A stretch of 19,931 nucleotides of DNA from Bacteriovoracaceae bacterium (GTDB lineage: Bacteria; Bdellovibrionota; UBA1018): assembly GCA_947446835.1 (NCBI GenBank), contig CANFHS010000009.1:1-19931 (forward strand). Direction: 5' to 3'. The position numbers and the translations under genes are program-made. Shown piece by piece: positions 7,602 through 14,810 of this stretch (within the stretch, counting starts at the first letter, position 1; each line of letters starts with the position of its first letter). The notes beneath the pieces were generated by a model. It ran no database searches, had not been told where the DNA came from, and saw nothing but the letters and a program-made list of their open reading frames with translations.

Positions 7602-7866
7602 GGTGATTTTCCTCGGGTTTTTTGGGCAACCTAACAGCGGGATAAATGCCAGGCAAGCCTGGTTTTGGAAGTGTCCAAGGATCGGTCAGTCGCTCAATTC
7701 CACACGGTTTGAATTCAAACTGCGGCCATTCGGACACACCTCTAAACGCCTGAAAATTGGGCAAAAAGGCAAGAACCCGCGGGTTGCCACGCTTGGCCCG
7801 CCGGTTGCTTTATCTCCCCTTGAGAGATGTCGAGAGGGGTCCAAAAGGGCCCAAGAGGAGTCCTTT
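7602..7866. promoter_or_regulatory. Divergent intergenic region with operator-like palindromes
   Basis: 265 bases between the lysine operon (leftward) and the secreted repeat protein (rightward). It is more AT-rich than the genes. It contains a perfect 14-bp palindrome, GTTTGAATTCAAAC, at 7707-7720, and a CCAGGC-aa-GCCTGG inverted repeat at 7649-7662. GTGTCC (7671-7676) and GGACAC (7732-7737) form widely spaced arms around the palindrome. Such symmetric sites suit a dimeric repressor or activator acting on either promoter. No consensus -10/-35 pair for the leftward operon is convincing. Confidence 0.5.
7784..7813 (+). promoter_or_regulatory. Candidate promoter of the secreted repeat protein
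   Basis: TTGCCA (7784-7789, five of six to the -35 consensus), then 18 bases, then CTTTAT (7808-7813, three of six). It would give a leader of roughly 45 bases holding a good AGGAG ribosome binding site (7856-7860). The -10 is weak, so this is tentative. Confidence 0.3.
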
Positions 7867-9444
7867 ATGATTCGCCGTCACCCCATTTTTTTCGCTCTGA
7901 TGATCGCCTTCCAGAGCGTGCCGCTCACCGCCCTGGCAGACCAGGCACCGGTCAAACCCCTGATGGGCCCCGTGTCCTTGGCGGAAAAGGCATTCGAAGC
8001 CCAGTCCGATGGGCACCTGGCGCCTGGAGACATTGACCTGAGTTTTGAGGACGCCAAGCTGCTGATCCGTGGCCTCCAGGTTTCGCAGGTGGGCAATACG
8101 ATCCAGCTCTTCGGCCTGATCCCGAAGGCCGCCGTGAACAAGAGCGACAACGACAAGGGAAGCGGAGACAACACCGTACGGTTCCAGATCCGGAACACTT
8201 CCCAGGGCGCGACCGACGGCAAGGTGGGCTTCCGCATCACGATCAACAGCAATACCCGCGAGATCCTCGAGAACAACCCCTGCACCGCCACCAACCAGGA
8301 CTGCCTGGGCTTGAACTCGGCCTTCAACGGCCAAAGCAGGTTCTCGCTCACGAAGGAACACAAAGAAGGCCAGATCTGGCTGGTGCACCAGGACCCGAAT
8401 GCCGAGGTCGGCTCTCCGGGCTCGCTCCACACTTCTTCCACTTCGGTCCGCTTCGAGAACACGGAGTGGACGAAAGAGAAGGAAAAGAACCGCCTGCAGG
8501 CTGAGCGTGATGCCAAGATCAGCGCCCTGAACCACAGCGTGCAGCACTGCCGTGGCAGCCTGAGCGAGATCAAGACCGCCCGAGAAGCCCTGGAAGAGCT
8601 CCGCCTGGAGAACGCTGTTTCGGACGTGGAGAAGATTGCCCGCGAGCTCGACGCACAAGAGTTCAAGCTCGTGGAACGCGGGGCCACTACGGCCCAGCCC
8701 GCCGAGATCGACGCCCTGCGGGAGCGCGTGGCAGCCTGGGCCGCCAGCCACAAGTCCGAGGCGGAGCAGGACCGCGCGGCCAATGTGCTTCTGGGAATGG
8801 CCCAATCGCTGACCCGGGCCGGAAACGAAAAGAACTCGTCCCAGGTCGTCTCGCAGATGCAGTCGCTGATGGACCAGACCAAGCGGCTCGGCGTGAGCGC
8901 CTCGATGCGTTCGAAGCTCGAGACCCTGGACCGCAAGCTGGCCTTGGTCTCGATGGAAGAGCAGGCCAAGAGCGGCGGCTGGGCCTCGAACATGGTGCTT
9001 CAGAAGAGCGTGGAGGCTGAGGTCAGCTCCCTCTACAAGGACGTGCTCGCGTCCTGCTACAACCTGCACCAGGACCGCATCATTGGACTGACTTTCGTGG
9101 AGCGCAACCAGGCCATCACTTCGCAGGAGCAGCTGGCCCGCCAGATGGAGCGCTGCCAGAACTCCTCGCAGGAACTGCAGCGTGTGGTGCAGATCCGCAA
9201 CACCGCGATGCTCGTCGACTCGGTTCCGCAAATGCCGATGGGCGCTACGCCGCCCGGCATGAACATGGGCCAGGGCATGAACCCCGGCATGAACATGGGC
9301 CAGGGCATGAGCCCCGGCATGAACATGGGCCAGGGCATGAACCCCGGCATGAACATGGGCCAGGGCATGAACCAGAATTTCGGCACCGGAATCGGCGGCT
9401 TCCGCACGGGCGCTCGCAGCAACGGTGTCGGAGGAATGTTCTGA
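7867..9444 (+). CDS. Secreted coiled-coil protein with Met/Gly-rich C-terminal repeats, unknown function
   Basis: 525 residues. The ATG at 7867 follows AGGAG with 6 bases between and begins a clear signal peptide, IFFALMIAFQSVPLTALA, with likely cleavage after Ala24. Residues about 40-195 look like a beta-rich domain, with a CTATNQDC pair near 138-145. A long helical, probably coiled-coil region follows (about 200-440), rich in Glu, Lys, Arg and Leu, with single cysteines in QHCRGS, LASCYN and MERCQN. Near the end are four copies of GMN(M)GQGM(N/S)P-type repeats (residues 464-503), then a Gly/Arg/Phe tail ending GGMF. The cysteines and export suggest a periplasmic or surface protein with disulfides. 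I recognise no family. It is transcribed alone. Confidence 0.8.
   Translation: MIRRHPIFFALMIAFQSVPLTALADQAPVKPLMGPVSLAEKAFEAQSDGHLAPGDIDLSFEDAKLLIRGLQVSQVGNTIQLFGLIPKAAVNKSDNDKGSGDNTVRFQIRNTSQGATDGKVGFRITINSNTREILENNPCTATNQDCLGLNSAFNGQSRFSLTKEHKEGQIWLVHQDPNAEVGSPGSLHTSSTSVRFENTEWTKEKEKNRLQAERDAKISALNHSVQHCRGSLSEIKTAREALEELRLENAVSDVEKIARELDAQEFKLVERGATTAQPAEIDALRERVAAWAASHKSEAEQDRAANVLLGMAQSLTRAGNEKNSSQVVSQMQSLMDQTKRLGVSASMRSKLETLDRKLALVSMEEQAKSGGWASNMVLQKSVEAEVSSLYKDVLASCYNLHQDRIIGLTFVERNQAITSQEQLARQMERCQNSSQELQRVVQIRNTAMLVDSVPQMPMGATPPGMNMGQGMNPGMNMGQGMSPGMNMGQGMNPGMNMGQGMNQNFGTGIGGFRTGARSNGVGGMF
9256..9375 (+). repeat. Four in-frame 30-bp tandem repeats
   Basis: Units start at 9256, 9286, 9316 and 9346. 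Units 1 and 3 are identical; unit 2 differs by AGC for AAC; unit 4 ends in CAG instead of CCC. Each encodes ten residues of the form GMNMGQGMNP. The near identity points to recent expansion, and copy-number change would leave the frame intact. Confidence 0.95.
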
Positions 9445-9450
9445 TCTTCC

Positions 9451-9470
9451 CCTGATCCACTCAGGTTTTC
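9451..9470 (+). terminator. Short hairpin after the repeat-protein gene
   Basis: CCTGA-tccac-TCAGG (9451-9465) followed by ttttc, seven bases past the stop codon. The five-pair stem is weak; the long hairpin at 9538-9591 is probably the main terminator. Confidence 0.4.
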
Positions 9471-9498
9471 AGGTCAATGCCGCTCGCTTCGGGGCGGA

Positions 9499-9514
9499 TG
9501 GAAAAATTTTTCCA
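9499..9514. repeat. 16-bp perfect palindrome
   Basis: TGGAAAAATTTTTCCA reads the same on both strands. It lies between the short hairpin and the long terminator, upstream of cspA. With no loop it is better read as a protein-binding or bent AT-rich site than as an RNA hairpin. Confidence 0.6.
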
Positions 9515-9537
9515 GAAAAAAAATAGTTCCCGATTCC

Positions 9538-9591
9538 AAAAAACAAACTGGGCGTGGCGAAAATGATTTCGCTGCGCCCAGTTTGTTTTTT
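9538..9591. terminator. Very long intrinsic terminator, usable in both directions
   Basis: Arms 9538-9554 and 9575-9591 pair perfectly (A-rich side, then ACTGGGCG against CGCCCAGT, then the T-rich side). The inner part continues with two G-U pairs and GCGAAA/TTTCGC around an atga loop, for a stem of about 25 pairs. A T tract follows on the plus strand and the opposite A tract gives one on the minus strand. It separates the repeat-protein gene from cspA. Confidence 0.88.
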
Positions 9592-9594
9592 TGT

Positions 9595-9623
9595 TTGACG
9601 ATCCCATATTCCGGGCTTACTCC
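9595..9623 (+). promoter_or_regulatory. Candidate cspA promoter
   Basis: TTGACG (9595-9600) directly after the terminator, then 17 bases, then TACTCC (9618-9623). The -35 is good and the -10 poor. The leader would be only about 30 bases, far shorter than the cold-inducible leader of E. coli cspA. Ribosome binding comes from AAGGGGG (9648-9654), seven bases before the ATG. Confidence 0.35.
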
Positions 9624-9661
9624 ATTGGCTCAGTCGTATTATTTTTTAAGGGGGTAAGTGA

Positions 9662-9871
9662 ATGGCTACCGGTATGGTGAAGTGGTTCAACGACAGCAAA
9701 GGCTTCGGTTTCATCCAGGCTGACGGCGTGGACCGCGATGTGTTCGTGCATTACTCGGCGATCCAGGGCGAAGGCTTCAAGACTCTCGCCGAAGGTCAGA
9801 AGGTCGAATTCGAATTGATTGACGGTCCGAAAGGCCCGCAGGCTTCGAACGTCGCCCGCGCAATTCAGTAA
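9662..9871 (+). CDS. cspA: Cold-shock protein (CspA family)
   Basis: 69 residues forming one cold-shock domain, a five-stranded OB fold that binds single-stranded RNA and DNA and melts RNA structure. RNP1 is KGFGFIQ (13-19) and RNP2 is VFVHYS (27-32); the opening MVKWFND and the closing GPQASNVARA are typical. In RNP2, Tyr replaces the more common second-position His/Phe variant, which is within family range. A strong Shine-Dalgarno precedes the ATG, and strong terminators lie on both sides, so it is a single-gene unit. Which paralogue of the family it is cannot be told from one copy. Confidence 0.96.
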   Translation: MATGMVKWFNDSKGFGFIQADGVDRDVFVHYSAIQGEGFKTLAEGQKVEFELIDGPKGPQASNVARAIQ

Positions 9872-9933
9872 CGGGTTGTGCCTCCTTCTGGCGCGTTGAA
9901 TCGCTGCCGGCAGGAAAAAAAGAAATCCCATTG

Positions 9934-9970
9934 AAAAAGCCAGTCGGTCTCCGACTGGCTTTTTTGTTTT
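9934..9970. terminator. Intrinsic terminator between cspA and the AstA-family gene
   Basis: A perfect 14-bp stem, 9934-9947 with 9951-9964 (core GCCAGTCGG/CCGACTGGC), a 3-base loop and a T run on the plus strand. The A run on the left arm gives a T run on the minus strand, so it can serve both convergent genes. Confidence 0.93.
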
Positions 9971-10021
9971 TCCAGGCTGAATCAGCGTATTTTTGAAGGC
10001 CCGCCGGCGGAAGGCTCGCCT

Positions 10022-11062
10022 TCAGTAAAACGGCATGAAGGCCAGGGTCTCGCCCGGCGCTACCGACAGCGTGCGCGTCACCTCGGCGAACTGCGACTCA
10101 CCGACGATCCTCAGCTGCCCGTTCTCGATGCGGACCGCTGCAGAGACCGCGCGGAAACCTTCGGTCTGCTCAGCGCGGCAAAGCAACCCCGTCTCCGTGG
10201 AAGCGCCGTCGGCAACCAGGGACTCGCCAAGCGGGTAACGGGCCAGCTTCTTGATGGGCAGCAGGTCTTCGACCGTGGCCCAAAGGTGGGGCCCCCCGTC
10301 GAAGGGATCCACGTGCCCGCGATACTGGAAGCCGATCTTCTTGAGCATGTGCACCACGGGCTCGGTGTCCTTGCCCACCTTGCCGATCGCGTTCCGAGCT
10401 TCGGCAGGAAGAAAGGTCGTGTAGATCTTTCCCGAAGGAAAAAGGGAGAAGATGAATTCCTTGCTCTTGGCGCAAAGTTGGTCGGCCTCCCAGTAATCCA
10501 TGCTGGTGAAACGCCGGCCGATGGCCTCCCAGAGAGGACTCTGGCCCTTCTTGTTCAGGGGAGGCAAAAGCTCGGCCAGGATCCGGTTCTTGAACCGCTT
10601 GCGGTTCAGGCCCAGGAACAGGAAACGGACGAACGAAATCTGGCGACCCACGCGGGCCTCGGAATTCCGGTAGTCCGGGTCCATGACCAGGCCCCCGAGC
10701 TCGGAGGGCCCGTTGGCATCGTACTTGAGCTTCAGCGTGCCGTGGATGAAGCCCGTGTTGATGGTCTCGGAAAATTTCTGCTCGCTGCCCACCTCGAAGT
10801 AGAAGTGGGGCGCCTCGGGAGTCCCGTGCTGGGCGGCGATCATCGAGGTTCCGACCACCCGGCCGGTGCCGGTATCCTCGGCCACGAAGACGAACTTCGA
10901 ATCCATGGGGTTGGACAGCTCGCGGGCGAACGAGGATTTGGACTTCAGCACCTTGTCCCGGAGCGCGTCGCGATCACCCGAAAGATTGAGCATCCCGGGG
11001 ATGTGCGAAAAGCGCTCGAAGGAATCGATGTCCCGCTCCTCGATATCCCGAAGCACGATCAT
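10022..11062 (-). CDS. AstA-family arginine/ornithine N-succinyltransferase-like protein
   Basis: 346 residues (E. coli AstA has 344). AstA moves the succinyl group of succinyl-CoA onto the alpha-amino group of arginine, the first step of the AST catabolic route; the fold is GNAT-like. Family marks include the N-terminal VLRDIEERDIDSF, GGLVMDPDYR (123-132), ILAELLPPL (161-169) and YRGHVDPFDGGPHLWA (247-262). The region that in E. coli reads IGxVH reads IGKVG (226-230) here, so the His that I recall as the active site appears to be missing. The ATG overlaps the stop of the M20 gene (ATGA), with AAGG eight bases upstream. No astB, astC, astD or astE is next to it, so the substrate is open. Confidence 0.82.
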   Translation of the reverse strand: MIVLRDIEERDIDSFERFSHIPGMLNLSGDRDALRDKVLKSKSSFARELSNPMDSKFVFVAEDTGTGRVVGTSMIAAQHGTPEAPHFYFEVGSEQKFSETINTGFIHGTLKLKYDANGPSELGGLVMDPDYRNSEARVGRQISFVRFLFLGLNRKRFKNRILAELLPPLNKKGQSPLWEAIGRRFTSMDYWEADQLCAKSKEFIFSLFPSGKIYTTFLPAEARNAIGKVGKDTEPVVHMLKKIGFQYRGHVDPFDGGPHLWATVEDLLPIKKLARYPLGESLVADGASTETGLLCRAEQTEGFRAVSAAVRIENGQLRIVGESQFAEVTRTLSVAPGETLAFMPFY

Positions 11063-12540
11063 AGGCAGACCTTCTCGATCAGCTTGACGTAGAACTGCGT
11101 GGCCTTCTCCATCTGGTCGAGCAGGTTGTACTCGTTGGGACCGTGGGAATTGCCGTTCGGCGCGCCAGGCCCGAACACGAGCGCGTCGTAGCCCGCCTGC
11201 TGGAACAAGGCCGCTTCGGTGGAACTCGACTTCGAGGTCAGCTCGGTGGGAAGACCCACGGCCGAGAGCGCTTCACGGAACATCCGCACCCAGTCCTTGT
11301 CCTCGCCGATCTCGAAGGCGGGATTGGTGCGCTCCCTCTGGACCGTGACGTTCATGCTGGGGTAGCGCGTTGCCAGCGCCTGCACACCCTTGAAGATCTT
11401 CCACTCGGCCTCTTCGGGCGACTGGCCCGGCAGGAGACGCACGTCGAAGTGCAGGTCCACCCCGCTTTGGCGCTGCTTGAGCTGGCCCAGGCTGACCGTC
11501 GAATAAGGCGGCTCGAAGGACGGGTCCTTCTGGCTCTGGAACTCCTGGCCGAACACCCGGAAGAACCGCACCACCTCCATCAGGCAGGGATAAAGCGCAT
11601 CCGGAAGGAAGCGCACGCCCATGTCGCCCAAGCCCCCCAGCTCCGCGCGGAAGGACTTTTCCTTGCCCTGGGAGCGCGCGGTCTCGCGGAAGAAGCGCTT
11701 GAAGTCCTCGAACTGGTGCGAGGTCAGGTAGAACTCGGTGCGGGCCTGGTCGGGCACCTTTTCCTTGGTCTTGCCGCCGTCCAGCCGCGTGAACCTGAGC
11801 TCAAAGCCGCAATCGGCCGCATGCTGGAGGAAGTCCAGCGACTGGAGGATGGCGTTGGTGCCGTGGTCCGGAGTGGCGCCGTGGGCCGCCCTGCCGAAAG
11901 AAAGCAGGTCGATGCGCCGGTTGAAGCCGCGCGCGTCGCGTTCCACGAGCTGGTAGTCGATCGAGACGCGGAACACCGCCATGCACTTCTGCGAGCGGAT
12001 GGGCTTGAGGTCGCTGGCCTCGCCGACCGCCACATACTTGGGGTTCAAGGCCATGCTCTTGAGCAGGTACTTGGTGCCGAACATTCCCTGCTCGGCCCCG
12101 CAGGTACCGGCCAGGTAGATGGGCATCTTGAGCTTGCGTTCGCGGAACTGGTCGATCGCGTGAAGCTTGCACAGGAAGTCGACTTTGCCTTCGGCGGAAC
12201 CCAGGCCGTAGATCTTACCGTCGCGGACGGCCGGAGCGAACGGGTCCAGGCCGATTTCGGTCCAGTTCTCCAGGATGCCGGGGTCCACCGTGTCCAGATG
12301 GCTCAACAGCAGCAGCCCCTTGCGTGTCTTCTTGTCGACGAGCGGGTCACCCAGAATGCCGATGGCGTTGAATTGCCGCTTGGACACATTCTCCAGCGAA
12401 TGGGTCACGAGCTGAAGGTTCACCTTCATGCCCCGGTCTTCCATGAGCTTTTGAACGGTATTGGCCAGCTCTTCGTCGCCGTTCACGCTGACTGAGTTGA
12501 TCCGGATCAACCGCTTGGCTTCTTCCAGAAGCTGCTTCAT
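11059..12540 (-). CDS. M20-family metallopeptidase-like protein with altered catalytic motif
   Basis: 493 residues, with the catalytic and dimerisation (lid) domains of the M20 family (DapE, ArgE, CPG2, AstE-like amidohydrolases). Metal-site segments are SHLDTV (His81, Asp83), GLGSAEGKVD (Glu117 where the bridging Asp is usual), TCGAEQGMFGT (Ala149-Glu150 where the Glu-Glu pair of general base and ligand is usual), VGEAS (Glu174) and NSHGPNEY (His466). By eye, four ligand positions are kept but the general base is replaced by Ala. AGGGAG lies five bases before the ATG. It is the first gene of a two-gene unit with the AstA-like protein, which suggests they act on the same N-acylated amino acid or peptide. 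Confidence 0.85.
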   Translation of the reverse strand: MKQLLEEAKRLIRINSVSVNGDEELANTVQKLMEDRGMKVNLQLVTHSLENVSKRQFNAIGILGDPLVDKKTRKGLLLLSHLDTVDPGILENWTEIGLDPFAPAVRDGKIYGLGSAEGKVDFLCKLHAIDQFRERKLKMPIYLAGTCGAEQGMFGTKYLLKSMALNPKYVAVGEASDLKPIRSQKCMAVFRVSIDYQLVERDARGFNRRIDLLSFGRAAHGATPDHGTNAILQSLDFLQHAADCGFELRFTRLDGGKTKEKVPDQARTEFYLTSHQFEDFKRFFRETARSQGKEKSFRAELGGLGDMGVRFLPDALYPCLMEVVRFFRVFGQEFQSQKDPSFEPPYSTVSLGQLKQRQSGVDLHFDVRLLPGQSPEEAEWKIFKGVQALATRYPSMNVTVQRERTNPAFEIGEDKDWVRMFREALSAVGLPTELTSKSSSTEAALFQQAGYDALVFGPGAPNGNSHGPNEYNLLDQMEKATQFYVKLIEKVCL

Positions 12541-12629
12541 AGGACTCCCTGAGGAAACCTCAAAAAATAAGTGATATCATCGGCTTGGTTTTTGTTGCAA
12601 GGACCTGAGAGCAGACCTAGCTTCAGGGA
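12541..12629. promoter_or_regulatory. Divergent promoter region of the M20 and BatE-like genes
   Basis: 89 bases, AT-rich in the middle. TGATATCA (12572-12579) is an 8-bp palindrome. TATCAT (12575-12580) could be a rightward -10, but no -35 fits it. On the minus strand TTGCAA with TATCAC 18 bases on is a weak leftward candidate. Confidence 0.3.
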
Positions 12630-13385
12630 ATGCGTTTGGCCGCAGGCCTTTGGGCGACCTGCCTCTTATTGTGCTCCGTAACGGCCTGGTGTGACAACTC
12701 GGCGGCCCCCGAAGTGCAAAGCGCCCAGGCAGCGTACGAGGCCGGGCGCTACGCGGATGCCTGGCAAAAGCTCCGCAACGCCCCCGATTTACGCACCAAC
12801 CCTTACCGCGCCTATCAGGCGGGCTTGGCCTTGGCCAAGCTGGAGCAGCCAGGCGCCGCTCACGCCTATTTCACCTTGGCCCACCTCCGGGCTCCCGGCG
12901 ATCCCGACCTCGAGCACAATTTCGAGCTGACGCGCGCCATCCTGGTCCAGGCCCTGGGCTCCGACGGTCTCGATCCGGCTTCCAATCTCTGGGAAAGAGC
13001 CGCGGAGCAGCTGCCCCTGGGCCCCGGGATGCTGGGGCTGGGTGTGCTGTGCCTTGTGCTGGCCAATCGGATCCGCCGAAGCCCCGGTTCCCGCGGCGTC
13101 CAGCCCGAGCGGGCCGCACTCGGCCTCAGTGCGCTGATGCTTCTGACCCTCTGCGTGCTTCGGGGGGGCTGGGGCGTCCAGGCACCTGCGGTCCTGAGTG
13201 AGCCTCAAGGCATCCGCAGTGGGCCGGGAGAGTCCTTCCTGCAACTGGGGCGGCTGGAGGCCGGCGTGCGGGTCCGTGCCACGGGTGAGTCGAGCCAGGA
13301 CGCAAACGCTCCCGGTTGGATCCAGATTCGTTACTCGGGCGGGAGCGTGGGCTGGGTCAAAGAGTCGGGATTGTTGCTTTTGTGA
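12630..13385 (+). CDS. BatE-like TPR/SH3-domain membrane protein
   Basis: 251 residues: a signal sequence (about 1-20), TPR-like helices (about 31-104, ending DPDLEHNFELTRAIL), two membrane helices (about 131-147 and 163-178) joined by a short basic loop, and a C-terminal bacterial SH3 domain (about 184-251, with GIRSGPGESFLQLGRLEAG and GWVKESGLLLL). This is the architecture of BatE-type proteins, which in other bacteria go with MoxR and VWA proteins in Bat operons. Here bamD follows after 25 bases, so envelope work is likely. The TPR part would sit on one side of the membrane with the SH3 part on the same side. The Shine-Dalgarno is poor: AGGGA lies almost against the ATG. An alternative start is not evident. 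Confidence 0.78.
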   Translation: MRLAAGLWATCLLLCSVTAWCDNSAAPEVQSAQAAYEAGRYADAWQKLRNAPDLRTNPYRAYQAGLALAKLEQPGAAHAYFTLAHLRAPGDPDLEHNFELTRAILVQALGSDGLDPASNLWERAAEQLPLGPGMLGLGVLCLVLANRIRRSPGSRGVQPERAALGLSALMLLTLCVLRGGWGVQAPAVLSEPQGIRSGPGESFLQLGRLEAGVRVRATGESSQDANAPGWIQIRYSGGSVGWVKESGLLLL

Positions 13386-13410
13386 CCCATTGTGCGAGAA
13401 CTTCAGGACT

Positions 13411-14094
13411 ATGTGGCTGCGCCTGATTGCCTGCACGCTTCTTCTTGCCGTCTCCTCACCGTTCCTGGGCGGCTGTGCGGGCCCGACCGTCGACGAGAAT
13501 GACCCCTCCTACCTCTACAAGGAGGCCGAGGACGACATCTCGGGGAACCGCTACCTGCTGGCCATCGACAAGCTCAGGCTCATCAAGAACAAATACCCCT
13601 ACTCGAAGTTCTCTGTGGATGCGCAGCTCCGCATTGCAGACGTGTACTTTCTCCAGGAGTCCTACGGGGAAGCGGCTTTGGCCTACGAGGCGTTCCGAGA
13701 CCTGCACCCCAAGCATGCCAAGGCGGCTTATGCCACTTTCCGCATGGCCAAGGCCTACTTCCTGGATGCGCCTCCCAATGTGGCGCGCGACCAGGCCTCC
13801 ATGCAGAAGGCGATGGAGGCCTACTCCGATTTCCTGAAGCGTTTTCCGGAGGCCACCGAGGCCACCGAGGCGCGCAACGACCTGAACCAGGCCAAGCGCC
13901 AGCTGGCCGAGAAAGAGCTCTACATCGGCAATTTTTATTTCAAGCGCCAGGTGTTCGGAGCGGCCCGGGCCCGGTTCTCCAAGCTGGTGGCACTCTATCC
14001 CGATACGGATGCCGCCAAGGAAGCCCAGCAAAAGCTGGCCCAGATTCCCAACGAGGAGGCCAGCCCCCATGGCGGAACTGCCTCCGGCAACTGA
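13411..14094 (+). CDS. bamD: Outer membrane assembly lipoprotein BamD
   Basis: 227 residues. Export signal MWLRLIACTLLLAVSSPF is followed by the lipobox LGGC with Cys22 as lipidation site. The mature part is TPR-like: YLYKEAEDDISGNRYLLAID, KYPYSKFSVDAQLRIADVYF, EAALAYEAFRDLHPKH, then YSDFLKRFPEATEATEA and RQVFGAARARFSKLVALYPD. BamD is the essential partner of BamA in folding outer membrane beta-barrels and binds its periplasmic domains. The open frame begins further upstream, but the ATG at 13411 starts the lipoprotein signal exactly. AGGA lies only two bases before it, similar to the poor site of the gene before. The 3' end overlaps the next gene by 26 bases. Confidence 0.92.
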   Translation: MWLRLIACTLLLAVSSPFLGGCAGPTVDENDPSYLYKEAEDDISGNRYLLAIDKLRLIKNKYPYSKFSVDAQLRIADVYFLQESYGEAALAYEAFRDLHPKHAKAAYATFRMAKAYFLDAPPNVARDQASMQKAMEAYSDFLKRFPEATEATEARNDLNQAKRQLAEKELYIGNFYFKRQVFGAARARFSKLVALYPDTDAAKEAQQKLAQIPNEEASPHGGTASGN

Positions 14095-14776
14095 CCGCAT
14101 CCAGGATTTCCTGAAACGGCGCGATTTCGCCAAGGCCGACGAGCTCATCGGAGCCTGGCTGCGCACGGAACAGGGTTCGGCCGAGCCGCACTATTGGGCC
14201 GGGGTCTCGCATTACATGCAGGGCAGGCTCGGGAACACCATCACCGAGCTCAAGAAGGCCATTGCCATCAATCCGCGCCATACGGACGCTTCGGTCTGCC
14301 TCTCGGTGCTCTACAACGACATCGGCAAGTACGACGACGCCAAGCAGGTGTTCGAGCAGGCCAACCAGTCGGTGGTCCACAAGCGGGTCGGGGACGACCT
14401 GGACATCGACCGCAAGTTCGCCGTCAAACACCTGGAACTGGCGGACCTGTACTTCCGCTACCGGCGTTACGAGGAGGCGATCGAGGAGTACGGAAAAGCC
14501 GCCATGCTGGACCCGACCGATCTGGACATCCGGATCCGCCGCGCCAAGGCGCTGGCCAAGAAGGGGTTCGTGACCCGCGCTCTCCAGGAGCTGCAGGCGC
14601 TGAAGGCCGAAAAACCGACCTTCCTGCCCGTCCGCCTGCAACTGGGACTGCTGCATTACAGCCAAGGCAACATCCTGGACGCCGAGCTGGAATGGGAAGC
14701 CATCCTGAGCCTGGACGCCCAGCACCGCGAAGCGCTGGCGTACCTGGACATGGCCAAACGCGCCCGCAATCGCTGA
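14069..14776 (+). CDS. TPR-repeat protein
   Basis: 235 residues, almost wholly helical TPR units: about 40-73 (PHYWAGVSHYMQGRLGNTITE), 74-105, 120-150 (LELADLYFRYRRYEEAIEEY), 151-185 and 186-219. There is no signal peptide, so it is probably cytoplasmic and serves as a protein-binding scaffold. The start is the ATG at 14069, inside bamD, because GAGGAGG lies nine bases upstream; the upstream start at 14009 would add 20 Arg/Pro-rich residues without such a site. The overlap with bamD implies coupled translation. The partner is unknown. It converges on the flagellar operon. Confidence 0.82.
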   Translation: MAELPPATDRIQDFLKRRDFAKADELIGAWLRTEQGSAEPHYWAGVSHYMQGRLGNTITELKKAIAINPRHTDASVCLSVLYNDIGKYDDAKQVFEQANQSVVHKRVGDDLDIDRKFAVKHLELADLYFRYRRYEEAIEEYGKAAMLDPTDLDIRIRRAKALAKKGFVTRALQELQALKAEKPTFLPVRLQLGLLHYSQGNILDAELEWEAILSLDAQHREALAYLDMAKRARNR

Positions 14777-14810
14777 GACGCGCCGTCCAGTCCAGAGGTC
14801 AAGACGACAG

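Noticed and set aside
7810..9231. Minus-strand open frame of 473 codons opposite the secreted repeat protein
   Set aside because: The plus-strand frame has a good ribosome binding site, a signal peptide and a helical composition; the minus frame is a His/Leu/Val-rich shadow.
9256..9375. CRISPR-like array
   Set aside because: The repeats are head to tail without spacers, lie in a reading frame and have no cas genes nearby.
11143..12495. Plus-strand open frame of 450 codons opposite the M20 gene
   Set aside because: Shadow frame; the M20 metal-site motifs are on the minus strand.
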